Assembly: GCA_028023455.1 (NCBI GenBank)
Contig: JAQFVV010012419.1
Coordinates: 496,001-560,000, forward strand
Reading direction: 5' to 3'
Length of the DNA: 64,000 nt
From: Epiperipatus broadwayi
Taxonomy: Eukaryota > Onychophora > Udeonychophora > Euonychophora > Peripatidae
Position 1 is the first letter of the stretch. Every line of letters begins with the position of its first letter. The notes beneath the pieces were generated by a model that ran no database searches, was not told where the DNA came from, and worked only from the letters and a program-made list of their open reading frames with translations. Shown here piece by piece: positions 21,898-33,074 of this stretch. A program made the translations under genes and the position numbers.

Positions 21898-23319
21898 ATT
21901 GTTAGTTAACCAACTGTCTTCATCATCATCGGTTATCCATTCATAGCTTTCATTTTTGTCTTTCAACCTCACAGGAGATCGCTTAGGGTGCATTGTCAAA
22001 CTTAGTGCGAATTCGCTGCCTTCATACGGTATCTCGCTATGCAGCTCGACATTCTTTTCTTCCGTAAGTGCTTTTCCCCATTCCTTGCTTTGACTTTGCG
22101 TCACTTGGGATTTGTTCTTTTCCAAACCAATTTGTTCTTCATACCAGTAAAATGTGCTATTTTCATCATCCATCTGGAACTTATGTTCACTTAAAAATTC
22201 ATTTTCTTTGACTATGGTACTTTGCTGATCAACTTTGGCTTCGCTCTCTCTAAAATTATTTTTATTATCATCTTCACTCTGGCCAATAACTTGCACTACC
22301 TCATGTCTATTAAGTGTTTTATCTTGGTAATCACTAGCAAAGTTGCTTTCCTTATTTTCCTTTTCTGTCTCTTCTTTCATTTCTGCTACATCTCTTCTCA
22401 TTTCTTGAATACACGTGGTGATCATGTTTCCTTCTTGGTCAGTTACTTGACTTCTTTGTAGCAGGTTTTCTTTTATTTCATATATTTCCTCTCTGATCTC
22501 CCTTTGGGCTTCTTCACACTCTTGCAATTTGCTGTTAAATTCTGCTCCTACTTTAAAGATCCTTTCTTTCAAACCCTTTTCTTGACATTCTACTTGTTCA
22601 ACTAAAGCCTTCACTTCTTCTTTAATCACAAAAAAGTCCTTTCTATTTTCTTCTTGGTTTATATGTAACATTTCTTTAACTTCTCCCCGAATTTCTTCAG
22701 ACTTCTCCTGACAGCTGGTTGACAATTCCTGTAGACCTTGGCACATTTCTTCCAGTCTTTTATCTCTGTCTGCCATCTCTTGTCTAATATCTCTGCTAAG
22801 GGTTTCAAATCTTTGTGTCATTTTGTGATTCATTTCCTCCATTTTCTGATCCCTTTCCTCCATTTTCTGATTCATTTTCTGATCCCTTTCCTCCATTTTC
22901 TGATTCATTTTCTGATCCCTTTCCTCCATTTTCTGATTCATTTTCTGATCCCTTGCCTCCATTTTCTGATCCATTTTCTGATCCCTTGCCTCCATTTTCT
23001 GATCCCTTTTCTGATCCATTTCTTTCGCATCCTGTCTAAGCTGTCTCAGCAACCAATTAAAATCCTGGCCTTCCTGCTTAATCTCCTCTACCAGTATCTG
23101 TTCAGATATTTCGGTAACTGAATTCTCTGGCATATCAAGAGTTTTCTGTGCACACTCATCTCTATACTGGCTCATACCATTTTCCCTTTCTATTTCTTCT
23201 GTACTGCTGTTGTACTCATTAATCTCTCTTCCTGATCTCAACACGATACCTCCACCTTTCATCTCCATTCCTACTTCTATCTCTTCCCCACTGCTCATTA
23301 CTTCTGTTTCTTTGTTCAT
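21877..23319 (-). pseudogene. Coiled-coil Gag-like protein, family A copy I5, C-terminus cut by inversion
   Basis: A 480-residue open frame on the minus strand with the same start as I1 (MNKETEVMSSGEEIEVG). It has five hendecad units. Its middle (LQECEEAQREIREEIYEI, LLQRSQVTDQEGNM) matches I3, not I1 or I4, while its C-terminal part (SEIPYEGSEFAL) matches I4. After ITDDDED the frame crosses the inversion junction near 21,908 and ends with ~12 residues (SWLTNNLNRIWG) read from the antisense of I4. The acidic tail and PPDPI are therefore lost. No internal stops. Confidence 0.75.
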
Positions 23320-24053
23320 TCTGTATACTATATAATCCTTTCAAGATTTATTTATTTATTTTTCGCACCTAATAAATATTTGATTTTTAAAACTTCTATA
23401 CTTTTAATACGGCTGTTTGCTGCTCTCCCCCTTCAAGAACGACTCGCTCACTTCCATCCCAACTCTATGCCTAACTCACTAATATATCTATAAGCTTACT
23501 CCATCTCGATGCCCGTCCAACATATAATGAATTTTAAAAAAAAAATTTTCGTCTCCCTACTTTTTATTTTATAAAATATACGAAATTCCCTTTTTTATTT
23601 AAAAAAAATCCCTTCTTTTTTTTCTAGCTTTAATAAAATATACGAAAAATTTAAAAAAAAATCTTTTTTTTTTTTTCGTCTATATATCTAAAGTATAACA
23701 CATATTTTAATATTAAAGATGACTTAATAAAAATTTAACTCACCCCCGCTCTCTTCTTCCAGCTGTTTTTTTTATTTTATTATTATATATATACTTAAAT
23801 GGTTCATGCTTATGACCTAATTTCATTTACCCGTCTGCACCAATTTCAAGCCTTTTAACTTTTGGTTAATTTGACGTTACTTATATATATATTTCTTACT
23901 CATTTTAAACCACTCCAATTCATAAAATACTTTGATAAAACAATGAGACCCCCTTTTCTTTTAATCTAAATTTCTTTTCTCTGCTCCCTAATGACAAATT
24001 TATAAGAGGATGACTTATAACTTGATCAATCATCCTCGGGCGCCAGTCACTAG
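23320..24053 (-). other. Leader and PBS of family A copy I5
   Basis: This is the reverse counterpart of the I1 leader, with the PBS at 24,031-24,045 and the LTR end TTCA (TGAA on +) at 24,054. It matches I1 closely, except in the lengths of homopolymer and (AT)n runs. Confidence 0.6.
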
Positions 24054-27000
24054 TGAACAGGAAAGACACAAAATAAATTTAATAATTTTTTTTGCTATAT
24101 ACACACAAAAGTCCATAACTCAGAGTATGTAGGTGTTTACATCGAAGCCTCACTTGGTCGTCCAAATGCGGAAAGAAAAAAAATCTTACATATATACATT
24201 ATTCAAAAAAAAAATTTGACTCAAAATCATTAATTTTGACCAAAAGAATTATATATATACTCCATAATCTCTTCAGGGGTGGAAATGAGTTACAAGCCCC
24301 ATGATTTTGGGCGTCCAAACGCGGAAAAAAAAAAAAACCTATGTGCCAGTCAAAACATGCTTATCCATCTAACACGAGCTGGAACTCACAAAATGTACTT
24401 CAAACCCAGTCGAGCCCAAGATTTTGGTCAGGGACCAGCCTGGATTCGAACCCACTCTCCAAGCCCCAGATCTAACACCCAATGGATAACATAACAATGG
24501 TAGCACACGAGATTTAATTCTTCATCCGGCCCACTAGCAAATCGGAGAAAACAATAAGACTCATGGACTAAAACATATATAGAAACAACTTAAATACTAG
24601 ACATTCCACAGATAAAATCTAACATATTTAAATAATAGGGGCTTTACTAATGAATACTTATGGGCAATTAGTGAATTGGATTGATTTAATAATGAGACAG
24701 AAACTGATATATGATGAATTAAAATATATTTATTGACAATTGTTGTTGGCCAATGCACACAGGCATTTCATTTATAAAGTAACATTCTCTAGACTATTTG
24801 AACAATAATTGATGTTGGCAAATAGGTTTGTGGCTATGATTCAATGGAGCCAAATATCCTGCTATACAACTAATCACTACATGAACTTATTTGTTATGTC
24901 CTTTTATAATCAGTTCGAGTGGCTTTTTTATGTAAAATCAAACCAAGTCTGGAGTGAAACTTAATACATCTGACTATAATCAATTTATATATTAACTATG
25001 GGCTTATAAAGCATCCCAGATAGCTTTAGATCGAACAGGTTTTCAAGAATGCTTCAGATCAACGCCGAAGACTGCATACTAGGGAGGGAGAGTTGGCTAT
25101 AATGATTTTACTAATATGCTAGGCACAAGTAAAATATAATAATAAAGTGGCTCTGCAGATGGAAGAATAGTTTTAGGGTTTTTGTGACAAACAACGGTTT
25201 ACACAATAACCGATCGTCATGCTGCAAAAGAGAACCTTTATTTGGTTCATAAGAAGCGGGGGACTTACGTGCTAATCTGGCCTGTAGCTCAGACTTCGCT
25301 ACTGCACTACCCTTAAGAGAAGATGGGCTGGACATACCGTGGCTCCATCTTATATATATATCAAAAGGAACAGCACAACGAGAAAATATTAATAAATCCC
25401 ACATCCGCCAAGCCGAAGGATATTATAAATTAAAGATCATATATTAAATGAACACCAGTTCATCAGCTTGATCAAAAGAGCCAACTCTTCTGTAGCATGA
25501 GAAATATGTATATGCTACTGACGGGAATATATACAAACTTTACTTTATCCCGTTCAATCTCTTTAGTTATCTATAACTACTAAACTTTTAAAAAGGAGGA
25601 AAAGTATATTTAATAAGGGAGTTACGAATACTTTACTAAAAAAAATATACTTATGATTGCACTCCAAGCCAGTTTAATCTTTAGTAATATAATGATTAAA
25701 GGTTGAAAAGCCACATTTTATATTTATATTAATTAATTTACTAAATGACAAAATATGAATTTGAGTTTCGAAACAGTGCACGAAATGACGCTATATAAAT
25801 AATTTAAATTTATATGTTTAAAAATATATTCTATAATTAAATGCACGCCGTTTCGAAACATAGGCATAACTAATAATAAATAAAATAAGCAAAAGAAAAG
25901 CAAAATATAACTGCAGTGATTAAATTATATAGCAAAATATTAATTAACAAAGAAATTTAGCAAAAATATTTCATTTATAGATTTCAAATACGATTTAGAC
26001 AGAGTTTACAATATTGAATTAATAAAGAAATTTGCAAAAGTATTTCATTTTAGAGAATTTACAATATTATTTGGAAAATAATTTAGAAAGAAATTGCAAT
26101 AATATGGTTAGCTAACCTGATTTTGAAGAAATAATGATTGTTGTTGAAATTCACACAGAGCTCTGCGATTTTAAATAATATTAAAACAGTTCTCCTATAG
26201 CTGAACTGGAGATATTCGAGCTGGAATGAAGGTGAGTTCTTTGGCGGCTTATGGCATGTTCTTATTCAGTTGGGAGACGATTTAAAATGGTGTTGGAACA
26301 AAGGCAAGTTCTTTTAGCGGCTTATGACATCTTTTACTTGGTGTGGTTGTTGCTTCGGCATTTGATGGATTGAACTCGGCATTCCATCACGGGAATTGCA
26401 GCAATTCTTGCCTGACTTTAGCCAGACATGGTAAAATTAACAATTTTGACTTCTGATGTTAACTCTCTTCAAAAGCAAGATGGATTCTCCTTCCCGCTTA
26501 AAATAAGGCCTATTTATATCCTTCTACTAAACTTTAACACCTTTTTGGAATTTCGTAAGCCTCGGGACCAATTGACTTTTAATTAAAGCAAAATAATATA
26601 ATTCAATTTCTACAACAACTGATAAAATCTCCGAGGTGTTATATTTAATTTCCTTAAAAAATGTATCAAAATATATAAACTATATAATTTGATTCATTTT
26701 CATTAATTAAATTCCTTTTCAGGTGTTATTACTTAGCAGAAGGAACGGTATTCTGATTTAATGAAAAAGTCTTTTGTTGCAAACAAAAATCAATCAGAAA
26801 ACAGATTTTACTTTTTTACCCGGGTGTGTCACTAATTGATAATTCTTATTTTATAAAACTAAATAACTTTTAACATATTTGTTTATTAAAAAAAAAAGCA
26901 AATTTAAAGAAAATACTTGTTTCAACTATATATGTAAAACATTAAATCAGAAAACCGTTAAATAAATTAAAGAAAACATTTACATTACTTTTATTTAAAC

Positions 27001-27339
27001 TTAAATATATATGAATCATTTTGCCGTTATTCCAAGGTTTAAATTATCCATCCACATACGAATATTATAGCGAATATAATTAAGAATTGACTGAAAATTA
27101 ATAAAACATTTTATAATAAATTATGAGCATTTCTCCGCTATAATTTTATCAAACCTGTCTAATTATAGCGTGTTTTCGTATGTAAATGGATGATGCCATT
27201 CAAGTGGCCATTGTAGCAAAGTTTTCCCGCTCGACTTATATATTACATTTTTACATTTAAAATAGGTTCGAAACTAGTTCAGACGAGTAGGTCATTAGGT
27301 TGATGGTGAAACGGAAAGGGATTGGAGGTTTCCGTTTCA
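24054..27339 (-). repeat. Family A LTR, copy A5 (complete, reversed, SINE-bearing)
   Basis: This is the best complete copy: perfect terminal hairpin at 27,307-27,339, TATA box, second GTAAGT, LTR end and PBS. It is ~3.29 kb including the ~210-bp SINE. Without the SINE it is very close to A1, including the missing ~43-bp block near 26,840. Its outer end is followed by ATAC. Confidence 0.8.
24325..24535 (-). mobile_element. tRNA-related SINE inserted in LTR A5
   Basis: Reverse-complement copy of the unit in A2 and A4, with the B box near 24,446 and a 13-base A-run on + at its 3' end. Flanks are CTCCGATTTGCT on one side and CCGCGTTTGGACG on the other. These are similar enough to be a diverged target-site duplication, and A1's CTCCGATTTGCTCGCCC could be the unoccupied site. 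Confidence 0.55.
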
Positions 27340-27343
27340 ATAC

Positions 27344-27759
27344 ATTTCAAGTTTACTATTAATATATACATTCTAATGGCATAAGACAAATGAGTTTAAA
27401 TATTAATGATTGTTTAAAGCAATCTAAGAATCATCAGCATCATTAAACCTATAAGTGAAATAAACATAAGTCTGTATTTTAAAGGTGACTTACTATATTA
27501 GCACCATCTATCTAACCGGATAGATGTACACACAGTATAAAGTGTCCTATTTATATTTTAGTCCATTTAATCTCCATTTCATGTGTATCTTTAAAATAAA
27601 CTCCACAAAAAAGTATTAAATAAGAATGCACACTTTATTGATGAGTTGGTATTGAATAAATACATAAAAATCTATCTAGCATATTTATATCCATTTTTAT
27701 TAAAATTAATATTATCCTGTTTGATATAACTCCGTTTTCGATGTTGATATATTTAACTC
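27344..27759. other. Gene-free spacer
   Basis: AT-rich spacer between the family A composite and element E. I see no gene. Confidence 0.5.
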
Positions 27760-28241
27760 TGCTATATATGCACTTGTGTGATGGGTTTGTGATAAATAGT
27801 GATATTACTCTTACCTCATATTGTAAATGTCTCTCCATGATAAATATAAAGAGAGCACTGCTGTTGGTTATGGTTTCCAAGATATATGCTCAATAAATTG
27901 GGTATAGTATAAAAGTGATGGCATAGATTTATTGCTCTGTTTTCAAGATGTTACCAGTACAGAGCCTGTAAGGAAAATGTGATAAATCTCTAGCAGAGAA
28001 AGCTGTAGACAAATGGCTGCTGTAGCAAGGCATGAAAATAAGGACTGGTAAATAGTGAACATTTGTTATATTACTATGTAAATAAAATGTATAAAATCTT
28101 GTGTGTTAATCCATATTTAAATGTTATTTCCATGTTGTATAAAATTAGTTATTAAAAATATATATAAAATATAAATGAGTGTTAATCATGTTTTGATGCT
28201 ATCTTACTGATTAAACTTAAAGAAAACGCTAACATATGGCA
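27760..28241 (+). repeat. Element E 5' LTR
   Basis: It matches 32,066-32,536: TGTGATGGGTTTGTGATAAA, GGACTGGTAAATAGTGAACA and AATCATGTTTTGATGCTATC are shared. The 3' boundary is uncertain by ~8 bp. If it ends at AACA (28,233), a TGGCAGAGTG primer site follows two bases later. Confidence 0.8.
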
Positions 28242-28327
28242 GAGTGTTGCAGTTTGACAGGTTTAGAAAGTGAGGTACTCATAAACACATCACATACAAA
28301 AAACAACATATAGCCATAAATGCTATA

Positions 28328-28835
28328 ATGCATGAGTTTGACATAAATAATGTGGACGTGTGGAAGAGTTACATCAAACTAGCAGAATACTATATGTTTA
28401 TAAATAAAATTGAGGATGACAGATACAATATTTCCACACTATTATATTTAGTGGGAAAAGACACAATTGAATTAGGAAACAGGATTACCAATCCAAAGCA
28501 TCTGGAAGATTTGTCATACCAGGAATTTTTACAAAAGTTGAATGAATACTTCCTATTCAAACAGTCAAAATGGATAGCATGCCTTAGGCTGAGAAACAGA
28601 ATGCAGTCACCACAAGAAAAATATGAGTCACTACAAGAGAAGTACATGGATCATGATCTTGCATTGTGAAAACTGGCCAAGGAATGTGAAGTCCAGAGAA
28701 AAATGATGCATTGCTGGAACAGGTCTTGTATGGAATGACAGATGCAAACTTCAGGAAGGTCTTACTGAGTGACCTGGAATTAACATATGTCACACAAGAA
28801 GCCATGCTCAACATCACATCAGAAAACACCAGATG
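28328..28835 (+). pseudogene. Element E Gag remnant
   Basis: The first 113 residues are open: FDINNVDVWKSYIKLAEYYM, then LLYLVGKDTIELGN and LKHLEDLSYQEFLQKL. This is the Gag layout of invertebrate gypsy-type elements (one W-x-x-Y block, then 'TLLxLxG'). After a stop at 28,667 the next frames give ALLEQVLYGMTDANFRKVLL and a LTYVTQEAML end. A C-x2-C-x4-H-x4-C zinc knuckle follows near 28,995-29,040, with its usual glycine codon turned into a stop. This protein would have packaged RNA; it is dead here. Confidence 0.75.
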
Positions 28836-29149
28836 AAAATCAGATCAAAATCACTGGACAAAGATTGCTTTGAGTAGAGGGGGAAAAAAATTTGATTCTA
28901 TGACTTTTGAAAAAAAATACCAAACAACAAAATTGTATGTGCTATGGAAAAATCCAGTCATATTAAAATGAGCTGTAGGCACAAAAATAAAATATGTAGA
29001 AAATGTAATATGAGATGACATTTAGTTGCCCTGTGTTATTATAAAGACTGTGAAGCACAGAGAAAAAATATAGACCCAAACCCTGAGTAGTAGAGTTTAA
29101 AAAATCAACCATTAAGATGGTATTAAAGGAGACAATAAAACAGATCACA

Positions 29150-29330
29150 TCCTTCTGGATTTGCAGGTCTGTGGAAAAGTGATCACAATGGAAGTAGATA
29201 GTGGATCTGGATTGTTGTTGATATCACATAATGATTGGATAGAGATAACTTGAGGCAGTAAATGTAAGCTAAAGCTATGTAAGGCTGATATAATTGTAAC
29301 AGATAAATGGGAACAAAGTTGATATCTGAG
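29150..29330 (+). pseudogene. Element E aspartic protease remnant
   Basis: ITMEVDSGSGLLLISHNDW is readable, with the catalytic D-S/T-G triad as DSG at 29,197-29,205. Downstream frames are broken by stops. This is the expected place, between the knuckle and RT. Confidence 0.7.
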
Positions 29331-29589
29331 GAAAATTAACTGTGAATGTGATACTAAACTTGAGACATAAATCTCTGGTACTGTATATAATTAATAAAGA
29401 CATTAGCTCATTATTGTGCATAAATTGGCTTGCCCCATTGGGAATACACATAAATATATTAAAGACTGTCCATACAGAAAAAAGAAAATTAAAAAAAATA
29501 TCTGCAATTGTTTACAGCAGGCCTAGCAGAATTTAAAACAAGACCAGTAAACATAGAACTAGTACCAGATGCAAAAGCCATTGTTTATA

Positions 29590-30850
29590 AGCCCAGAAAG
29601 GTACCATTCATGATGAGGGGAAAGAGTGGAAAAAGCAATAATGGACTTCATATTGAAAGGAGTATTACCACCCACTGAAGAATCATGGGTGACTCCTATA
29701 GTAAAACCCAATGGGAGTATAAGATTATGTGGTGATTATCAAGTTATGGTTAACAAATATATAAACAAAGGTGCATACCCGGTCCTGAGCATAAAGGAAA
29801 TACTAGTGGCATCATTGCAGAAGACCAAGTGTTTCACAAAAATCAATCTAAGAGAATCTTTCCACCAGATCCCAGTAACAAAAGGTGCATCCAAGTTACA
29901 CTGACCATGCATAAGAAATTATACATATGTAATAAATTTCCATATGTGATAATCATTGCTCCAAATGTGTTCCAGGCTAAAATGTACATGCTATTTAGGT
30001 CAATGAAAGGAGTAATATCTTATTTAGATGACATTTTAATTATTCATGTGATGAAGGCAAAACATGAGAAACAGATAGATCAGGTCTGCTCAGGATTGTC
30101 TCAGCCAAGAAGAATCTGAATGTAAATAAATTCATTTGGTCAGCTTGAGAAATCAAGTTCTTGGGGCATATAATAAATGAAAACAGTCAAAAACCCAACC
30201 CCAAAAAAGGAAAGGCTATAAAAAATGCAAAGGAACCCCAAAACATCAAGGAATTGCAGGTATTTTAAGGACTTTTAAACTTTTATAAGAGTTTTAGAAG
30301 GAAAGTCACACTTGCTGTCACCTCAATATGCATTCTTAAAAAACAGCCTTGGATCTGGACTGACATACAAGAGAATGCTTTTGAAACAGTGAAAGACTTA
30401 ATGTCAGAAGTGCTACTGGTACATTACATCAGCAACTGAGCAGTGAACATTATGACCAATGTGTTTGAGTATGGTGTGTGAGTGGTCATATCACACCCAT
30501 ACCATGAAGGGGAGCATCTAATTGCATTTGTGTCAAGAGTATTGATGGCCACAGAGAAACATTATAGCCAGATAGACAAGAATGCTTTGGCAGTGATTTT
30601 TGTGATAAAAAATTCCACCAATATGTGTATGGTCATAACTTTACCATTTATATGAATCATTGCCTGTTAACAGTAATTTTTGGTGGTGAAAAGAGACCTA
30701 CCGAACCGCCAAGTCAACATATGGTGTGATGGACAAATTTGATATCACAATATGACTATACATTAATATAAAAACCTGGAAAAACAATCACACATGTGGA
30801 TGCTTTGTCTAGGCTTCTGGACAACATGGAAAAGGTATTTCAAAACTAAA
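29590..30850 (+). pseudogene. Element E reverse transcriptase and RNase H remnant
   Basis: The RT N-terminal half reads ESWVTPIVKPNGSIRLCGDY, then CFTKINLRESFHQIPV (motif A with D changed to N). After a frameshift, GVISYLDDILI carries YLDD at 30,021-30,032. The RNase H part shows VSRVLMATEKHYSQIDKNAL and THVDALSRL near 30,530-30,820. Several stops and at least two frameshifts are seen. The motif A change and breaks mean it is inactive. Confidence 0.8.
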
Positions 30851-31029
30851 GAGGTAAACTACATTGACACATTACTGTCAAAGGAGAAAAATAGCATGAC
30901 TATAAAGGAATGAACAAGAAAAAATGATTATGTACCCAACTCATAGAGTGGATCAGAAATGGGTGGCCAAAGAAATGCCCTAGTGAATTCTGCAAAACTA
31001 TCTGGATCGCTAATGATAAACTTTCTATG

Positions 31030-32041
31030 TATGACAGATGCATCTTAAATATTGACCAAGTGTTAGAACCTATGGATGGTAAGCCTCATGTCCTAAATCT
31101 ATTTCATCAAGAACACCCAGGAGGGGTACAAATAAAAGCCCTTACATGGTCATATATATGGTGACCAAACTTAACAAATAAAATAGAAACCCTGGTAAAA
31201 AATTGCAGGAACTTCCAACAAGTAGCCAGATTACCACCAAAACATTACAAAACATGGGAATGACCTAAGTCTCCATGGACACATGTTCATTTAAATCACA
31301 TTAGCCCATGAGATGGATACCTGATACTATTAGATTGATCCATTTTCTTGATGGACAGAGTATCGAAGTGTTAAGGACATTAGTGTGGATTGTACCATTC
31401 GAGTACTAAACGAAATCATCATGAGAGACAATGGTTCAGGTTTTGCTTTGAGAAAGTTTATGGACTTTTTAAATAAGGGAGAATTAAACACATTCTACCA
31501 TCCTGAAAGCAATGGGATTGCAGAATGAGAAGTACATCACTTAAAAAAACACGAATGCTTCAGAACAAACACATAGCAGATGCTTTGATACAGGTTATAT
31601 ATGCACAACACTTCACTCCAAATACTGCAATAGGTAAAACTCCAGTGGAATTACTGATGTGTCAGATGTTCAGAACCCACTTGACAAAGTTGCTACCTGG
31701 AAAATGTGAATAATAATTATAAATACCCAAGGGATAAAGTTTTTACCAGATGAGTGCATATGGGTGCATTATATTGACAAATTCATCTGATTAAGCTACA
31801 AAGTGACAAAGAGTTAAGAAAACACATAAGCCACCTTTGCCATTATGTGGAAAGTTGTGCAACAACGGAATATGAAACTGTATGGCTGGAAATGAACCAC
31901 ATCATGAAGGAACTGACAAAAGAAGGAAATAGGAAGAAAGATGAGCACAAATCGACTGAAGGTGAAGTGACAGAGCAAAAACATCCAGACTCACCAAGAG
32001 TGCATAGGGAAAATAAAAACAATAACCCTAAAATTTCCTGA
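31030..32041 (+). pseudogene. Element E integrase remnant
   Basis: LFHQEHPGGVQIKALTWSYIW matches the H-x-x-H part of the integrase zinc-binding domain; later frames give NCRNFQQ, then a decayed catalytic core and TPNTAIGKTPVELLM. A 64-residue hydrophilic frame at 31,847-32,041, rich in E/K, probably belongs to the C-terminal tail. Stops at several points (for example 31,161, 31,262, 31,526). Confidence 0.75.
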
Positions 32042-32046
32042 ATATG

Positions 32047-32065
32047 GAGAAGAGTGGGGAAAAAC
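32047..32065 (+). other. Polypurine tract of element E
   Basis: GAGAAGAGTGGGGAAAAAC directly precedes the 3' LTR start TGCTA, the standard place for plus-strand priming. Confidence 0.65.
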
Positions 32066-32536
32066 TGCTACATATATGTTTATGTGATGGGTTTGTGATA
32101 AATAGTGACATTACACTTAGCTCATATCATAAATGTTTCTCCATGATAAATATAAAAAGAGCACTGCTGTCGATTATGGTTTCCAGAATATATGCTCAAT
32201 AAATCGAATATATTATAAATGATGATATAGATTTATCACCCTCAGTTCCCAGGATGTTACCAGTACATATCCAATAAGGAAAATGTGATAAAATTATAGT
32301 AGAACAAGCTGTAGATAAAATGGTTGCTGGCATAAAAATAAGGACTGGTAAATAGTGAACATTTGTTACTATGTAAATAAAATGTTTGAAATCTTGTGTA
32401 TTAATCCATATTTAAATGCTATTTCCATGTTATATGAAATTAGTTATTAAAAAATATATCAAATATAAATGAAAGTTAATCATGTTTTGATGCTATCTAC
32501 CTGGTTAAACTTAAAAGAAAACCCTATCACGTAGCA
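32066..32536 (+). repeat. Element E 3' LTR
   Basis: Diverged copy of 27,760-28,241, ending CACGTAGCA. TGCTA at the start and TAGCA at the end form a 5-bp terminal inverted repeat. Confidence 0.8.
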
Positions 32537-33074
32537 CTATCTCCTTGGTATTTTAATGGAATTAGTTTTATTTTGAATTAACTGTTTAAAATCCTGTGTT
32601 TCACAAAATAGTAAGTTAAAAATATAACATATACTTATTTTAGCTATCCTTACACAGAATCATCATAATAACACCTCTTTCAGTATTTCAATTATTAAAA
32701 ATATGAAGAAAAAAATTGCAGTTAATAATAATTCATTATAACTAGATAGCAAATAATATAGTAGGTGCAGGCGTCAGCACCCTAATTTTTGCTAAGTGGC
32801 ATCTTTAGAACTATATTTACCAAAATAATATTAATGGCGTGGAAAGTCATCAACTTGAATTATAAAATATACATTTCTAAAAATTTATCCTAAAACTTGT
32901 TTTTTTTTTTTTGTTAAAGTGAATTTATTTGTACTTTACTTAAAGGTGATGTAGTAAAATACACTGCATTTCAATTATTTATTAATAGTAGCAAATATAA
33001 TTATTAAAGTAAAAAGTGATTTAAAATATTTTTACATATAAATTAATAATTTTATTTGGTCAAATGCTGGGAAT
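32537..33074. other. Gene-free spacer
   Basis: AT-rich, with a T11 run near 32,900. Nothing recognised; part may be the 3' region of the hAT copy that follows on the minus strand. Confidence 0.45.

Larger units (their letters stand above)
4454..27339. mobile_element. Inverted composite of Gag-only LTR retroelement family A
   Basis: The order is A1 (LTR), I1 (internal), A2, SINE, A3 (partial LTR), I3, A4, SINE, I4, then a tail-to-tail junction near 21,905, then reversed I5, SINE and A5. The left end starts TGAAAC at 4454 and the right end finishes GTTTCA at 27339. These are the same LTR terminus in opposite orientation. The flanks are ATAC (4450-4453) and ATAC (27340-27343). Outer arms 4454-9680 and 27339-21912 form a ~5.3-kb inverted repeat. 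A1 and A5 share an absence of ~43 bp that A2 and A4 carry near 11,055 and 17,860, so they are each other's closest copies. The ATAC match could mean one integration event of an inverted dimer, or be a 1-in-256 coincidence over several nested events. Confidence 0.7.
27760..32536 (+). mobile_element. Element E: full-length decayed Ty3/gypsy retrotransposon
   Basis: Two ~480-bp direct repeats bound a ~3.8-kb internal region with remnants of Gag, protease, RT, RNase H and integrase in the Ty3/gypsy order. LTRs begin TGCTA and end near (T)AGCA/GGCA. A purine tract precedes the 3' LTR. Stops and frameshifts occur throughout and the LTRs differ at many positions, so the insertion is old. Direct flanking repeats are not clear. 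Confidence 0.85.

Noticed and set aside
4454-27339. Polinton/Maverick or other large DNA transposon with long terminal inverted repeats
   Set aside because: No polymerase B, ATPase or capsid genes of that class; PBS, Gag and LTR layout show retroelement origin, and the flank match is 4 bp, not 6.
4454-27339. Palindromes as assembly artefacts
   Set aside because: Arms differ by SINE presence, indels and substitutions (A1/A5, PLE2), which a read-through chimera would not produce. PLE1, whose arms are nearly identical, remains open to this doubt.
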